Source: Fonticella tunisiensis (GTDB taxonomy: Bacteria > Bacillota > Clostridia > Clostridiales > Caloramatoraceae). Taken from it: a stretch of DNA of 64,000 bases. The first letter of the stretch is position 1. Each line of letters opens with the position of its first letter. The stretch is from the NCBI RefSeq assembly GCF_004364155.1, contig NZ_SOAZ01000006.1, positions 1 to 64,000 on the forward strand, read 5' to 3'. The notes under the pieces were generated by a model. That model was not told the DNA's origin, ran no database searches, and saw nothing but the letters and a program-made list of their open reading frames with translations. This document shows, in pieces, positions 18,070-26,566 of the stretch. Both the position numbers and the translations under genes were made by a program.

Positions 18070-18099
18070 ATTATAATCCAACATTTCGCTAAATATCAA
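18070..18099 (-). promoter_or_regulatory. putative promoter of the tyrosine recombinase gene
   Basis: On the minus strand, TTGATA (18094-18099) and TATAAT (18070-18075) are 18 bases apart, just upstream of the AGGAGG site. The -35 box falls at the loop of the inverted repeat 18077-18116. Confidence 0.5.
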
Positions 18100-18116
18100 T
18101 TTAGCGAAATGTTGGA
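18077..18116. repeat. 18-bp-arm inverted repeat at the recombinase promoter
   Basis: Perfect arms 18077-18094 and 18099-18116 surround a 4-base ATCA spacer; the arm core is ACATTTCGCTAAAT. It overlies the promoter and lies 22 bases from the recombinase start. It has no following T-run, so it is not a clear terminator. It could be an operator or a recombination site. Confidence 0.7.
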
Positions 18117-18288
18117 TAGGGCGATTATGACTAATTTTATGCGATTTTTAATTCTAATTACAATAATAACTCATATAATCTAGCCTAAAACCTTTATATA
18201 TTAATAGCAATTTGTATTGATTATATGGTTTTGTATATCAAGCATCAATTAAAGCAATAAATTTCAAATAAGTTGTCGCTATTGTCAC

Positions 18289-18432
18289 CTATCTTGCATT
18301 TTTTAATTTATCTTTCATTTTTCTATCATTTCTTTTTCTGAAGCGATTATTTCCCAGATTTAGAAATAGGGCAGCCGCAAATGAAATATAAAAAGCTATA
18401 GCCGCCAGAAATATCAGTATTCTTATGATCAT
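18289..18432 (-). CDS. 47-aa membrane peptide with basic tail, unknown function
   Basis: ATG 18432 follows AGAGGG at good spacing and opens a 47-codon frame, 18 bases downstream of the proC stop. Residues about 3-24 form one hydrophobic helix (IRILIFLAAIAFYISFAAAL). The remainder is strongly basic (NRFRKRNDRKMKDKLKNAR), so an N-out/C-in or peripheral membrane orientation is expected from the positive-inside rule. It is probably expressed from the proC transcript. No family is recognised. Confidence 0.6.
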   Translation of the reverse strand: MIIRILIFLAAIAFYISFAAALFLNLGNNRFRKRNDRKMKDKLKNAR

Positions 18433-18450
18433 ACGAATCCCTCTTTATTC

Positions 18451-19245
18451 CTATCGTATTTTAGTTATGTCCAAATTTTTCTTGTAGGTATTGATTAGAC
18501 ATTCAATAACAGCCCCTCTAAAATTCTTCTCTTCCAGAGTTCTTACTCCTTCAATTGTAGTACCTCCAGGGGAACATACCATGTCCTTAAGCTCTCCAGG
18601 ATGTTTTCCCGTTTTTAATGCAAGGCTTGCACTTCCTAAGACTGTCGCCTCTACAGCCCTGTACGCTTCCGCACGCGGTATCCCCATTAGGACTGCAGCA
18701 TCGGCCATGGCTTCGATAAGCATAAATACGAATGCCGGTCCGCTTCCACTTACGGCTGAATATGCATTTATAAATGGTTCTTTTATTTCCTGAACATGGC
18801 TAAATGTTTTTAGCATGCTTATTACTTTTTCTTTTTCCTCTTCCTCGATCAATTCATCAAAACAGACCGCTGTAAAACCTTGTCCCACAAGCGCCGGAGT
18901 ATTAGGCATCGTTCTCACTGTTTTTTTATTGCCTATAATGGATTTTACTCTTGCGATTTCATATCCTGCAGCCATTGTAACAATAACCTTCTCTTCACTG
19001 ATAATGTCCTTTATTTCATTTAATACGCTGTCATAAACATTGGGTTTAACTGATAAGAAGATATATTTGCTGTTGGTAACTAGCTCCTTTAAGCCACTAC
19101 AGATATTAACTCCCAGTTTAGACATGAATTGAAGCTTCTCGCCATTTACATCATAAACAAATATGTTTTCTTTATTTATTTTATCTTCCAACATTCCTTT
19201 TATAATAGCCGTTGCCATGTTTCCGGCACCTATAAATCCTATCAT
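18451..19245 (-). CDS. proC: pyrroline-5-carboxylate reductase ProC
   Basis: The 264-aa enzyme reduces 1-pyrroline-5-carboxylate to proline with NAD(P)H, the last step of proline synthesis. It has the Rossmann motif IGFIGAGNMATAI at residues 2-14, VRTMPNTPALVGQG near 110, and the C-terminal signature with SVSGSGPAFVF and VCSPGGTTIEGV. GAGGTGA precedes ATG 19245. No other proline gene is nearby; a 47-aa membrane peptide gene follows. Confidence 0.95.
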   Translation of the reverse strand: MIGFIGAGNMATAIIKGMLEDKINKENIFVYDVNGEKLQFMSKLGVNICSGLKELVTNSKYIFLSVKPNVYDSVLNEIKDIISEEKVIVTMAAGYEIARVKSIIGNKKTVRTMPNTPALVGQGFTAVCFDELIEEEEKEKVISMLKTFSHVQEIKEPFINAYSAVSGSGPAFVFMLIEAMADAAVLMGIPRAEAYRAVEATVLGSASLALKTGKHPGELKDMVCSPGGTTIEGVRTLEEKNFRGAVIECLINTYKKNLDITKIR

Positions 19246-19528
19246 ACATACTCACCTCTAAACAAAGATTTGGTACTTTTATTTTATCACAAAAACAATT
19301 AATTAACATCGGTTGATAACTTCTGTTTATAACCATGAAATATTTTTAAAGCCCTATTCATTTGTATATAAAAACTTCGACATTGACATTTGATAGGAAA
19401 TTTCAATTATAAAAGTAAAAAATGTGTTATATTAAGTAAAATTTTTTATTTTTTAATTCGACATCAATGCAGCTGTAATTCCACAAATTTTTGATATTGT
19501 TAAATATTTAACTTAAACTATTATAAAA
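19246..19528. other. intergenic region upstream of proC with no recognised gene
   Basis: This very AT-rich stretch of about 280 bases separates the purB terminator from proC. I find no frame with a ribosome site on either strand, no RNA gene and no clear riboswitch fold. The proC promoter presumably lies in its lower-coordinate end, but no convincing -35/-10 pair stands out. Confidence 0.5.
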
Positions 19529-19550
19529 AAGAGAGCATTCACGCTCCCTT
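19529..19550 (-). terminator. terminator of purB
   Basis: On the minus strand GGGAGC and GCTCTC pair (one G-U) around a 6-base loop and are followed by TTTTTT, 10 bases past the purB stop. Confidence 0.8.
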
Positions 19551-19560
19551 TAATTGTTGA

Positions 19561-20991
19561 TTATACATTTATTTCTACGTTTATGTTTTCATCTCCATAA
19601 GCCTCTAGAACAGGCTCTACTTCATATCTAATGAACTCTTCTACCTGTTCCTTAGCTCTTCCAGTATAGTTTTCAGGTTTTAAAACCTCGATTATATCTT
19701 CTTTTTTTAATCCAAAGCAAGGATCAGAGCATATTCTATCCAGTAAATCATTGGGTAAACCTTTTTCCTTTACTACCTTTGCAGCTTCCATTGAATGAAC
19801 TCTTATTCTTTCGTGCAGCTCTTGCCTGTCTCCACCTCTTTTTACAGCCTCCATAAGTATATTTTCTGTAGCCATAAAAGGCAACTCTTCCTTTACATGT
19901 TTTTCAATTATTTTAGGGTATACAACCATTTTTTCAGTTATGTTTATATATAAGTTGAGTATACCATCTACTGCTAAAAAAGCTTCCGATATGGATATCC
20001 TTTTATTTGCTGAATCATCAAGTGTTCTTTCAAACCACTGTGTGGCTGCAGTAATCGCTGGATTTAGCGAATCGATTATAACATATCTTGCAAGGGCTGA
20101 AATCCTCTCAGATCTCATAGGATTTCTTTTATATGCCATTGCTGACGATCCGATTTGATTCTTTTCAAAGGGTTCCTCAATCTCCTTCATGTTCTGCAAT
20201 ATCCTTAAATCATTGCTGAATTTATATGCACTCTGTGCAATGCTGCTTAAAACGTGGAGTACCATCATATCCTGCTTCCTTGGATAGGTTTGGCCGGTAA
20301 CAATAAAGCACTTCTCTTTAAATCCCATCTTTTCTGAAATTATTGCATCGAGCATTTTTACCTTATCGTGATCGCCGTCGAATAAACTAAGAAAGCTTGC
20401 CTGTGTACCTGTGGTACCCTTTACACCTAAAAACCTTAATCTATCTTTAACATAGTTTAAATAATCTAAATCCATCAAAAGATCCTGAATCCATAGACAC
20501 CCACGCTTTCCAACAGTGGTTAGCTGGGCAGGCTGCAGGTGAGTAAATGCTAGTGTTGGTATATCTTTATATGTATATGCAAATTTTTTAAGATTTTTTA
20601 TTACTTGTATGATTTTCTTGCTTAGGAGCATTAGGGCATCTCTCATAATGATTAAGTCTGCATTATCACCAACATAGCAGCTGGTAGCCCCCAGATGTAT
20701 TATCCCTTTAGCCTTTGGGCACTGAACCCCATATGCATATACATGTGACATGACATCATGACGGGTTATCTTCTCCCTTTCGGCAGCTACGTCATAGTTT
20801 ATATCATAGACATGTTCTCTTAATTCATTTATCTGTTCATCGGTTATATTAAGTCCTAATTCCTTTTCCGCTTCAGCAAGTGCTAACCATAATTTTCTCC
20901 ATAAAATAAACTTATTCTCATCAGAAAACAAATAGGACATTTCCTTACTGGCATACCTTTTAGTTAGCGGGCTTTCATATAAATCATGCAT
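19561..20991 (-). CDS. purB: adenylosuccinate lyase PurB
   Basis: The 476-aa member of the fumarase/aspartase superfamily catalyses two purine steps: cleavage of SAICAR and of adenylosuccinate, each releasing fumarate. The superfamily signature is SSAMAYKRNPMRSE near residue 285, with its mobile Ser loop. HLGATSCYVGDNADL lies near 95 and LAFTHLQPAQLTTVGKR near 145. The start ATG 20991 follows GAGGAG. It is flanked by terminators and is probably monocistronic; other pur genes are not in the window. Confidence 0.96.
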   Translation of the reverse strand: MHDLYESPLTKRYASKEMSYLFSDENKFILWRKLWLALAEAEKELGLNITDEQINELREHVYDINYDVAAEREKITRHDVMSHVYAYGVQCPKAKGIIHLGATSCYVGDNADLIIMRDALMLLSKKIIQVIKNLKKFAYTYKDIPTLAFTHLQPAQLTTVGKRGCLWIQDLLMDLDYLNYVKDRLRFLGVKGTTGTQASFLSLFDGDHDKVKMLDAIISEKMGFKEKCFIVTGQTYPRKQDMMVLHVLSSIAQSAYKFSNDLRILQNMKEIEEPFEKNQIGSSAMAYKRNPMRSERISALARYVIIDSLNPAITAATQWFERTLDDSANKRISISEAFLAVDGILNLYINITEKMVVYPKIIEKHVKEELPFMATENILMEAVKRGGDRQELHERIRVHSMEAAKVVKEKGLPNDLLDRICSDPCFGLKKEDIIEVLKPENYTGRAKEQVEEFIRYEVEPVLEAYGDENINVEINV

Positions 20992-21089
20992 CTTACCATC
21001 TCCTCTTTATAATTTACGAATATTAATACATTATAAACAATTAAATTTCGTTATATACCGATTATATCACAAAAATAATAATAAAAATA

Positions 21090-21109
21090 GAGGGACTTAT
21101 TTTCCCCTC
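21090..21109 (-). terminator. terminator of the AspB-type aminotransferase gene
   Basis: GAGGG/CCCTC arms with a 10-base loop lie 12 bases past the stop; the minus-strand continuation is TATTTTTATT. Confidence 0.6.
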
Positions 21110-21120
21110 CTACTTATTCT

Positions 21121-22305
21121 TTACTTTAAGAAATTTTCTATCCTTTCTAGACCCTCTATAATGTTTTCCATAGATGTAGCATATGATAATCTAATATAAT
21201 CATCAACACCAAAGGCTGCACCGGGAATAGCTGCTACTTTTGCTACCTCCAGGAGCGCGCTGCATAGATCAAAAGAAGTATTTATTTTATGATTCTTTAT
21301 AGACTCGCCCTTTAATTTCGAAATATTGATCATTACATAAAATGCACCATCGGGCTTTTTACACGATATGTTATTAATGCTGTTTATTTTTTCAACCATG
21401 TAGTCCCTTCGCTTCTCAAATTCACTTCTCATCTTTTCTACATCATCCTGTGGACCTGCTAACGCCTCAACGCTGGCATACTGAGCAATTGAATTCGGAT
21501 TTGAAGTAGCATGGCTCTGAATGTTTGAAATGATCTTTGCAATATTTTCTTCCGAGGCAGCATATCCAATTCTCCATCCTGTCATTGCATATGCCTTTGA
21601 TACTCCATTTATTACTATAGTCCTTTTCTTTATTTCTTGATTTAACGATGCTATGCTTATATGCTTTGCATCGCCATAAATAAGCTTTTCATATATTTCA
21701 TCCGAAATAACAATAAGATCATGTTCTATAGCTATTTCAGCAATTGCACCAAGCTCCTTTTCACTATAGACAGCTCCTGTTGGATTGTTTGGACTATTAA
21801 GTATTATAGCTTTAGTTTTATTGGTAATTGCACTTTCTAAATCTTCCTTTGTGTATTTAAAATTATTTTCCTCCTTGGTTTTCACCATAACAGGAACAGC
21901 ATCTGCAAGTTTTACGATTTCAGGATAGCTTACCCAGTATGGAACAGGAATAATTACCTCATCCCCTGGATTACATATTGCCATAAGTGCATTATAAATT
22001 GAATGTTTTGCACCATTAGATATTACTATTTGCGTTGGCATATAGTCAAGGTTATTATCCCTTTTAAGTTTTCTTGAAATCGCTTCCTTTAGCTCCAGTA
22101 TTCCCGATGCTGGAGTATATCGAATTAGGCCCTTTCTTATAGCTTCTACTGCAGCATTCTGTACATTTGTAGGCGTAGTAAAATCAGGTTCACCTGCACT
22201 AAAGTTAATTACATCAATGCCTTGCTCCTTTAGCTTCTTAGCCTTCGCACTAATCGCAAGAGTTAAGGACGAGGATATTCTCTGAGCCTTATTTGATAAT
22301 TCCAT
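21121..22305 (-). CDS. aspartate aminotransferase family enzyme (AspB/AspC-like, class I)
   Basis: The 394-aa fold-type I aminotransferase has the AspB-like N-terminus (LSNKAQRISSSLTLAIS and INFSAGEPDFTTP). NSPNNPTGAVYSEKEL lies near 170 and the Schiff-base lysine in VSKAYAMTGWRIGY near 235. Likely reaction: aspartate plus 2-oxoglutarate to oxaloacetate plus glutamate; a broader aromatic or prephenate specificity is known in this subgroup. The gene starts after TTGGAGGG and lies 16 bases downstream of a PadR regulator on the same strand, which suggests co-transcription. Confidence 0.9.
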   Translation of the reverse strand: MELSNKAQRISSSLTLAISAKAKKLKEQGIDVINFSAGEPDFTTPTNVQNAAVEAIRKGLIRYTPASGILELKEAISRKLKRDNNLDYMPTQIVISNGAKHSIYNALMAICNPGDEVIIPVPYWVSYPEIVKLADAVPVMVKTKEENNFKYTKEDLESAITNKTKAIILNSPNNPTGAVYSEKELGAIAEIAIEHDLIVISDEIYEKLIYGDAKHISIASLNQEIKKRTIVINGVSKAYAMTGWRIGYAASEENIAKIISNIQSHATSNPNSIAQYASVEALAGPQDDVEKMRSEFEKRRDYMVEKINSINNISCKKPDGAFYVMINISKLKGESIKNHKINTSFDLCSALLEVAKVAAIPGAAFGVDDYIRLSYATSMENIIEGLERIENFLK

Positions 22306-22321
22306 GATATTCCCTCCAAGT

Positions 22322-22690
22322 TCAATAAATAGTTTTTAAAACGCTGTCGATAATAGACAACGATTCCTCAAGCAGAGGCTTATATAAAGACTTTATTTTA
22401 TCGTAATGCTTTATTCCAGTTTCTGTTATTCTATAGTGCCTTTTTGTTTTTTTGTCAGGTTCATCCCACCAACCTTCAATTAGAAGATCATCTTCCATAC
22501 TTCTTAAAAGTGGGTAAATCATTCCAGGACTTGGTTTCCATTTATAATTAAGATTGATTTCGATTAAATCTATCAGTTCGTTGCCATAACAGCTCTTTTT
22601 ACTTAAAAAGTGAAGTATAAGCATTTTCACGATGGTCGTCGTATTCATCTTATTTGGAAATTGCCTGTTTCTATTGCTGCCGTCTGTCAT
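22322..22690 (-). CDS. PadR-family transcriptional regulator
   Basis: The 122-aa winged-helix protein shows the PadR pattern: LILHFLSKKSCYGNELIDLI near residue 30, then a wing with GMIYPLLRSMEDDLLIEGWW and RHYRITETGIKHY near 90, and a short helical dimerisation tail. Members repress nearby efflux or metabolic genes in response to small molecules. The ligand is unknown here. It sits between the PHP phosphoesterase gene (4-base gap) and the aminotransferase gene and probably shares their transcript. Confidence 0.85.
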   Translation of the reverse strand: MTDGSNRNRQFPNKMNTTTIVKMLILHFLSKKSCYGNELIDLIEINLNYKWKPSPGMIYPLLRSMEDDLLIEGWWDEPDKKTKRHYRITETGIKHYDKIKSLYKPLLEESLSIIDSVLKTIY

Positions 22691-22694
22691 TTAA

Positions 22695-23537
22695 TCACCT
22701 TCTTAGATTCTTCAATTCAACCACTTTGTCAGTTGAAACTCCTTTACTTCCAAGCAGATAGTTGATGTTCCTGTCCCTTCCATGGCAATCACTGCCTCCT
22801 GTAATAGTTAAATCATATCTTTCAGCTATGCTGCACAGCCAGTATGAATCTTCTATGGATTGTTTTGTATGAAAAACCTCAATCCCCAATAGACCATGTT
22901 CTTTTAACTTTTTTATCATCTTTTCAATCCCATATTTATCTAAATCCTCTATTAGCATTGGATGTGCAAGTACAGGTATTCCACCTGCATCCAGTATTTT
23001 TTTAATCCCTCCAAATGTACTAACTTTATATTTCTGAACATAAGCAGGCTTTCCAGATCCAATTAATTTATCAAATACTTCTGGAATATCTTTAAAATAA
23101 CCTTTATTGATAAGAACCTGTGCTATATGAGGTCTTCCAATGGAATTATAATTTTCTCCTGCAGTCTTAAGGACTTCATCAAAGGAAATTTCATAACCTA
23201 AATCCGAAATTTTTTTAACCATTTTACTTGCCCTATCATATCTGGATCTTTGCAGTGTATTCAGAAAGGCATTAAAATTCTCATCTGTATAGTCAATATA
23301 ATAACCAAGTATGTGAACTTCTTTGTTTTTGTAAACAGTACTAAGTTCAATGCCAGGTATGAAATCAATCCCAAATTCAAAGCCAAGACGTTTTCCCTGA
23401 CTTAATGAACTAACGGTATCATGATCGGTTATAGATATGCCCTTTAACCGTTTCATATATGCTATTTTAAAAATTTCCTCCGGATTTAAAAGTCCATCCG
23501 ATGCCGTACTATGTATGTGTAAATCATACTCAACCAT
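22695..23537 (-). CDS. PHP-domain phosphoesterase (TrpH/RNase AM-like)
   Basis: The 280-aa PHP protein carries the metal-binding motifs DLHIHSTASDG (residues 5-15), ITDHDTV near 37, a central Glu/His (IPGIELST, VHILGYY), HPMLI near 190 and GGSDCHG near 248. The family hydrolyses nucleoside 3',5'-bisphosphates and trims short 5' ends of RNA (RNase AM in E. coli). An alternative PHP phosphatase role cannot be excluded. The padR start follows within 5 bases of its stop. Confidence 0.85.
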   Translation of the reverse strand: MVEYDLHIHSTASDGLLNPEEIFKIAYMKRLKGISITDHDTVSSLSQGKRLGFEFGIDFIPGIELSTVYKNKEVHILGYYIDYTDENFNAFLNTLQRSRYDRASKMVKKISDLGYEISFDEVLKTAGENYNSIGRPHIAQVLINKGYFKDIPEVFDKLIGSGKPAYVQKYKVSTFGGIKKILDAGGIPVLAHPMLIEDLDKYGIEKMIKKLKEHGLLGIEVFHTKQSIEDSYWLCSIAERYDLTITGGSDCHGRDRNINYLLGSKGVSTDKVVELKNLRR

Positions 23538-23635
23538 TTTTCCACCCTGATTTTACATTTTTTAATTTTAATATAGCACTGTTTTATTCATATGTCTACC
23601 TCATAATGAATAAGATCTTGCAATTATCGTGGATA

Positions 23636-23669
23636 GTATATTTACATAATTAATATTATGTAAATATAC
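23636..23669. repeat. 15-bp-arm inverted repeat between the PHP gene and spoVS
   Basis: Arms GTATATTTACATAAT and its complement surround a TAAT spacer. It is AT-only apart from a few G/C, without a clear T-run, next to the spoVS terminator. It may be a weak terminator or a binding site. Confidence 0.5.
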
Positions 23670-23675
23670 TTAAAT

Positions 23676-23710
23676 AATACCCGGGAGCATATCATTGACT
23701 CCCGGGTATT
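23676..23710 (-). terminator. terminator of spoVS
   Basis: 12-base arms (AATACCCGGGAG / CTCCCGGGTATT) with an 11-base loop end 2 bases from the spoVS stop codon. Confidence 0.85.
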
Positions 23711-23712
23711 TA

Positions 23713-23973
23713 TTATCTAGGCTGCACTATAAACTTAATTGCTGTTCGTTCTTCACCCTCAATGCTAATATCCGTAAAAGCCGGAATACATATCAAATCT
23801 ACACCACTTGGTGCAACAAACCCTCTGGCAATTGCTACAGCTTTAACGGCCTGATTGATTGCACCTGCACCAATTGCTTGAATTTCTGCAGTTCCTTTTT
23901 CTCTAATGACCCCTGCTAAAGCACCTGCAACAGAATTTGGGTTTGACTTTGCTGAAACTTTTAATACTTCCAT
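23713..23973 (-). CDS. spoVS: stage V sporulation protein S
   Basis: The 86-aa product is a near-textbook SpoVS, an Alba-like small protein (VSAKSNPNSVAGALAGVIRE, AIGAGAINQAVKAVAIARG). It is needed for normal sporulation progress and coat assembly in B. subtilis. It is one of the most conserved sporulation proteins and supports an endospore-forming host. AAGGAGG precedes the ATG. A sigma-H-type promoter lies 43-71 bases upstream of the start, between it and the rny terminator. Confidence 0.97.
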   Translation of the reverse strand: MEVLKVSAKSNPNSVAGALAGVIREKGTAEIQAIGAGAINQAVKAVAIARGFVAPSGVDLICIPAFTDISIEGEERTAIKFIVQPR

Positions 23974-24015
23974 TTTAAAACCTCCTTGAGACCATTTAGT
24001 TTAGCCTTTATATAA

Positions 24016-24044
24016 AAATTCTACATAAATTAACTATTTCCTTC
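24016..24044 (-). promoter_or_regulatory. sigma-H promoter of spoVS
   Basis: On the minus strand GAAGGAAAT (24036-24044) matches the sigma-H -35 consensus RNAGGAWWW. GTAGAATTT (24016-24024) matches the -10 consensus RNNGAATWW. The spacer is 11 bases, within the usual range. B. subtilis spoVS is known to be sigma-H dependent. Confidence 0.8.
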
Positions 24045-24077
24045 TTAAATTTCATAAATTTTTAGAAATTGATTAAT

Positions 24078-24123
24078 AAAAAAACAGGACAATTAACTTT
24101 AAAGCTAATTGTCCTGTTTTTTT
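24078..24123 (-). terminator. terminator of rny
   Basis: 18-base perfect arms with seven A/T at each outer end and CAGGACAATTA/TAATTGTCCTG in the stem overlap the rny stop codon. Confidence 0.9.
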
Positions 24124-25672
24124 ATTTAGCATATTCTATTGCTCTGACTTCCCTTATTACATTAACCTTTATTTGTCCAGGATATTCTAATTCATTTTCG
24201 ATTTTCTTAACTATCTCACGAGCCATCAATACAGTTTCAGCATCTGAAATCTGTTCTGGCTTTACCATTATTCTTATTTCACGTCCTGCTTGAATAGCAT
24301 AGGACTTTTCAACACCTTCAAATGAATCAGCAATTTCTTCTAGTTTTTGAAGCCTCTTAATATAAGCCTCAAGGGTTTCTCTCCTAGCTCCAGGTCTTGC
24401 AGCTGATATTGCATCTGCAGCCTGAACCAGTATAGCTTCAATAGATTGCGGTTCTATATCACCATGATGAGCAGCTATAGCATGAACCACTGCTGGAGAC
24501 TCATTGTATCTTTTTGCAAGCTCCCCTCCAAGCAGCGCATGAGGTCCTTCAACTTCATGGTCTACTGCTTTGCCAATGTCATGTAGAAGACCTGCTCTCT
24601 TAGCGAGGGCTACATCCGCTCCAAGCTCTGCAGCCATTAAACCTGCAAGGTACGCAACTTCCATAGAATGCTTTAAAACGTTCTGCCCGTAGCTTGTTCT
24701 ATACTTTAGCCTTCCTAGAAGTTTTACAAGCTCTGAATGCAAGCCGTTAACTCCGGTTTCAAAGGTTGCCTGCTCACCCTGTTCCCTTATGTCATTTTCA
24801 ACTTCTTTTTTAGCTTTTTCAACCATTTCCTCAATTCGAGCAGGGTGTATTCTTCCATCTGCAATTAATTTCTCAAGTGCTAACCTTGCGACCTCCCTTC
24901 TTATAGGATCAAATCCAGATAGGATAACAGCTTCTGGAGTATCATCTATTATAAGATCGATACCTGTGAGCGTTTCCAGCGTCCTTATATTTCTACCTTC
25001 TCTGCCAATGATCCTGCCTTTCATTTCATCATTTGGAAGGGAGACAACTGAAACAGTTGTTTCAGCAACATGATCCGCTGCACACCTTTGAATTGAGCAT
25101 GCAATAATTTCCTTAGCCCTCTTTTCGCCCTCTTCACGAGCCTTTGATTCAATATCCTTAATCATTATAGCTGCTTCATGTTTGATTTCTTTTCTAATGT
25201 CATTTAAGAGCATTTCCTTTGCCTGTTCTTGAGTTAGACCTGCTAACCTTTCAAGCTCTTCAACCTGCTTCTTGTAAAGTTCAGATATTTCATCCTGAAG
25301 ATTTTGTATATCCTGCTGCTTCTTTGTTAAGTTTTCCTCTCTTGCTTCAAGGGCTTCAACCTTCTTATCAAGAATTTCTTCCCTCTGAAGAAGTCTTCTC
25401 TCCATTCTCTGAAGCTCGTTTCTTCTTTCTCTTACTTCCCTTTCAAATTCAACTCTCTGTCTGTGAACCTCTTCTTTGGCTTCAATTATAGCTTCTTTTT
25501 TCTTTGCCTCAGCTTCTCTTTCAGCATCGGCAACTATCTTTTTAGATAATTCCTCCGCACTTTGAATTTTACCTTCGGCTATATTTTTTCTAACTAAATA
25601 ACCTATAAAAAAGGCTACAATTGCAACCAAAACACAAATAATTAGCCATATAAATGCGCTTATCCTAAACAC
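24122..25672 (-). CDS. rny: ribonuclease Y
   Basis: This membrane-anchored endoribonuclease initiates mRNA decay in Firmicutes. An N-terminal membrane helix is followed by a long charged coiled coil ([16 protein letters not shown] and on), a KH domain ([17 protein letters not shown]) and an HD domain ([15 protein letters not shown]) with catalytic His-Asp. The start is unclear. A perfect AAAGGAGGTG site is followed 8 bases later by an ATA codon (25663), which would give 513 aa, the normal family length. GTG 25672 overlaps that site, and an upstream ATG at 25762 has no ribosome site and would add about 30 atypical residues. I give the nearest legal start. Confidence 0.93.
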   Translation of the reverse strand: MFRISAFIWLIICVLVAIVAFFIGYLVRKNIAEGKIQSAEELSKKIVADAEREAEAKKKEAIIEAKEEVHRQRVEFEREVRERRNELQRMERRLLQREEILDKKVEALEAREENLTKKQQDIQNLQDEISELYKKQVEELERLAGLTQEQAKEMLLNDIRKEIKHEAAIMIKDIESKAREEGEKRAKEIIACSIQRCAADHVAETTVSVVSLPNDEMKGRIIGREGRNIRTLETLTGIDLIIDDTPEAVILSGFDPIRREVARLALEKLIADGRIHPARIEEMVEKAKKEVENDIREQGEQATFETGVNGLHSELVKLLGRLKYRTSYGQNVLKHSMEVAYLAGLMAAELGADVALAKRAGLLHDIGKAVDHEVEGPHALLGGELAKRYNESPAVVHAIAAHHGDIEPQSIEAILVQAADAISAARPGARRETLEAYIKRLQKLEEIADSFEGVEKSYAIQAGREIRIMVKPEQISDAETVLMAREIVKKIENELEYPGQIKVNVIREVRAIEYAK

Positions 25673-25893
25673 CTCCTTTTCCCATAAATTTCTTCCTATA
25701 CTTTTTATACAAACTAATGCTTTTGGATAATTATAAAAATATATATTTTTATAGTTATCCATACAATTCGCTAATTATAGAAAATGTTTTGTTAATTATA
25801 CTCAGCGAATTATAAGCATAAAAAATAATGAAAATTAAAATACAATATTTTAAATTAGCCATTATTTGTCTTTATTTTATTATAGTTTTAATT

Positions 25894-26562
25894 TTATGTC
25901 AAGTTAAGAGGAGTTACAATACTGACCCCATCTTTAAGCTCTACTCGGTAACATACATCTGCACTTTCTAAAAGATGATTATTGTGAGTAACCATAATAA
26001 TTTGCCTTTTAAAGATGGAACTAACCTGTTTAATAAAATCTGCAACATTCATTATATAATCTTCACTAACATGCTTGGCAGGTTCATCTAAAATCAAAGG
26101 GCCCTGAATTTTAGGTTCTGATATTTGCATCATGGCAATTCTTATAGCGAGGGATATAACGTCTACAACCCCGCCCCCCCTGGAATCCTGAGGCCTTGTT
26201 ACAATCTCCTGGCCATTGACTTTGGAAACCACATAAAACTCCCCTTCAATTCTGTTTGCCTTTTCTACAATTTCTATCCTGAATTCAAAGGATGGATCGA
26301 ATATATACTGTAAACACTGTGTTACCAGATGTTCCATCTGTCTTTTCGATTGTTCCCTGGCAAAATGGGATACATTTTGAAAAAGCAGCTTTACCTGAAG
26401 GAGTCTATCGCTTTTTAACTTTATCTCATTAAGTTTTTTTTCATTATCCTTTATCTGCTCAATAATATTTTCCATTTTGCCTTTTTCTTTATAGTATTCT
26501 TCTTTTTCCCTCTGAACCTGATGTTTTAGTTTATCAATATATTCATCGTACAAAACCATCAC
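25894..26562 (-). CDS. C-terminal half of a split Rad50/SbcC-like ATPase
   Basis: The 222-aa product resembles the C-terminal part of Rad50/SbcC. A coiled coil (about 10-75) comes first, then a signature-like segment DSRGGGVVDVISLA (127-140), Walker B PLILDE (155-160) with the D-loop-like PAKHVSED, and a switch histidine His193 in MVTHNNH. No Walker A is present; that motif lies in the gene at 26793-28259. The two would have to associate to form an ATP site. Initiation is at GTG 26562 or the adjacent ATG 26559. The gene follows the small coiled-coil gene with a 4-base gap. Confidence 0.8.
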   Translation of the reverse strand: MMVLYDEYIDKLKHQVQREKEEYYKEKGKMENIIEQIKDNEKKLNEIKLKSDRLLQVKLLFQNVSHFAREQSKRQMEHLVTQCLQYIFDPSFEFRIEIVEKANRIEGEFYVVSKVNGQEIVTRPQDSRGGGVVDVISLAIRIAMMQISEPKIQGPLILDEPAKHVSEDYIMNVADFIKQVSSIFKRQIIMVTHNNHLLESADVCYRVELKDGVSIVTPLNLT

Positions 26563-26566
26563 CCCA

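Noticed and set aside
25219-25491. Open frame antisense to the rny coiled coil
   Set aside because: It is the mirror of repetitive Glu/Lys codons in rny and has no ribosome site or conserved features.
25765-25811. 8-bp inverted repeat (AATTCGCT/AGCGAATT) upstream of rny
   Set aside because: Arms are short, 31 bases apart, in AT-rich DNA; it may be an operator but chance is likely.
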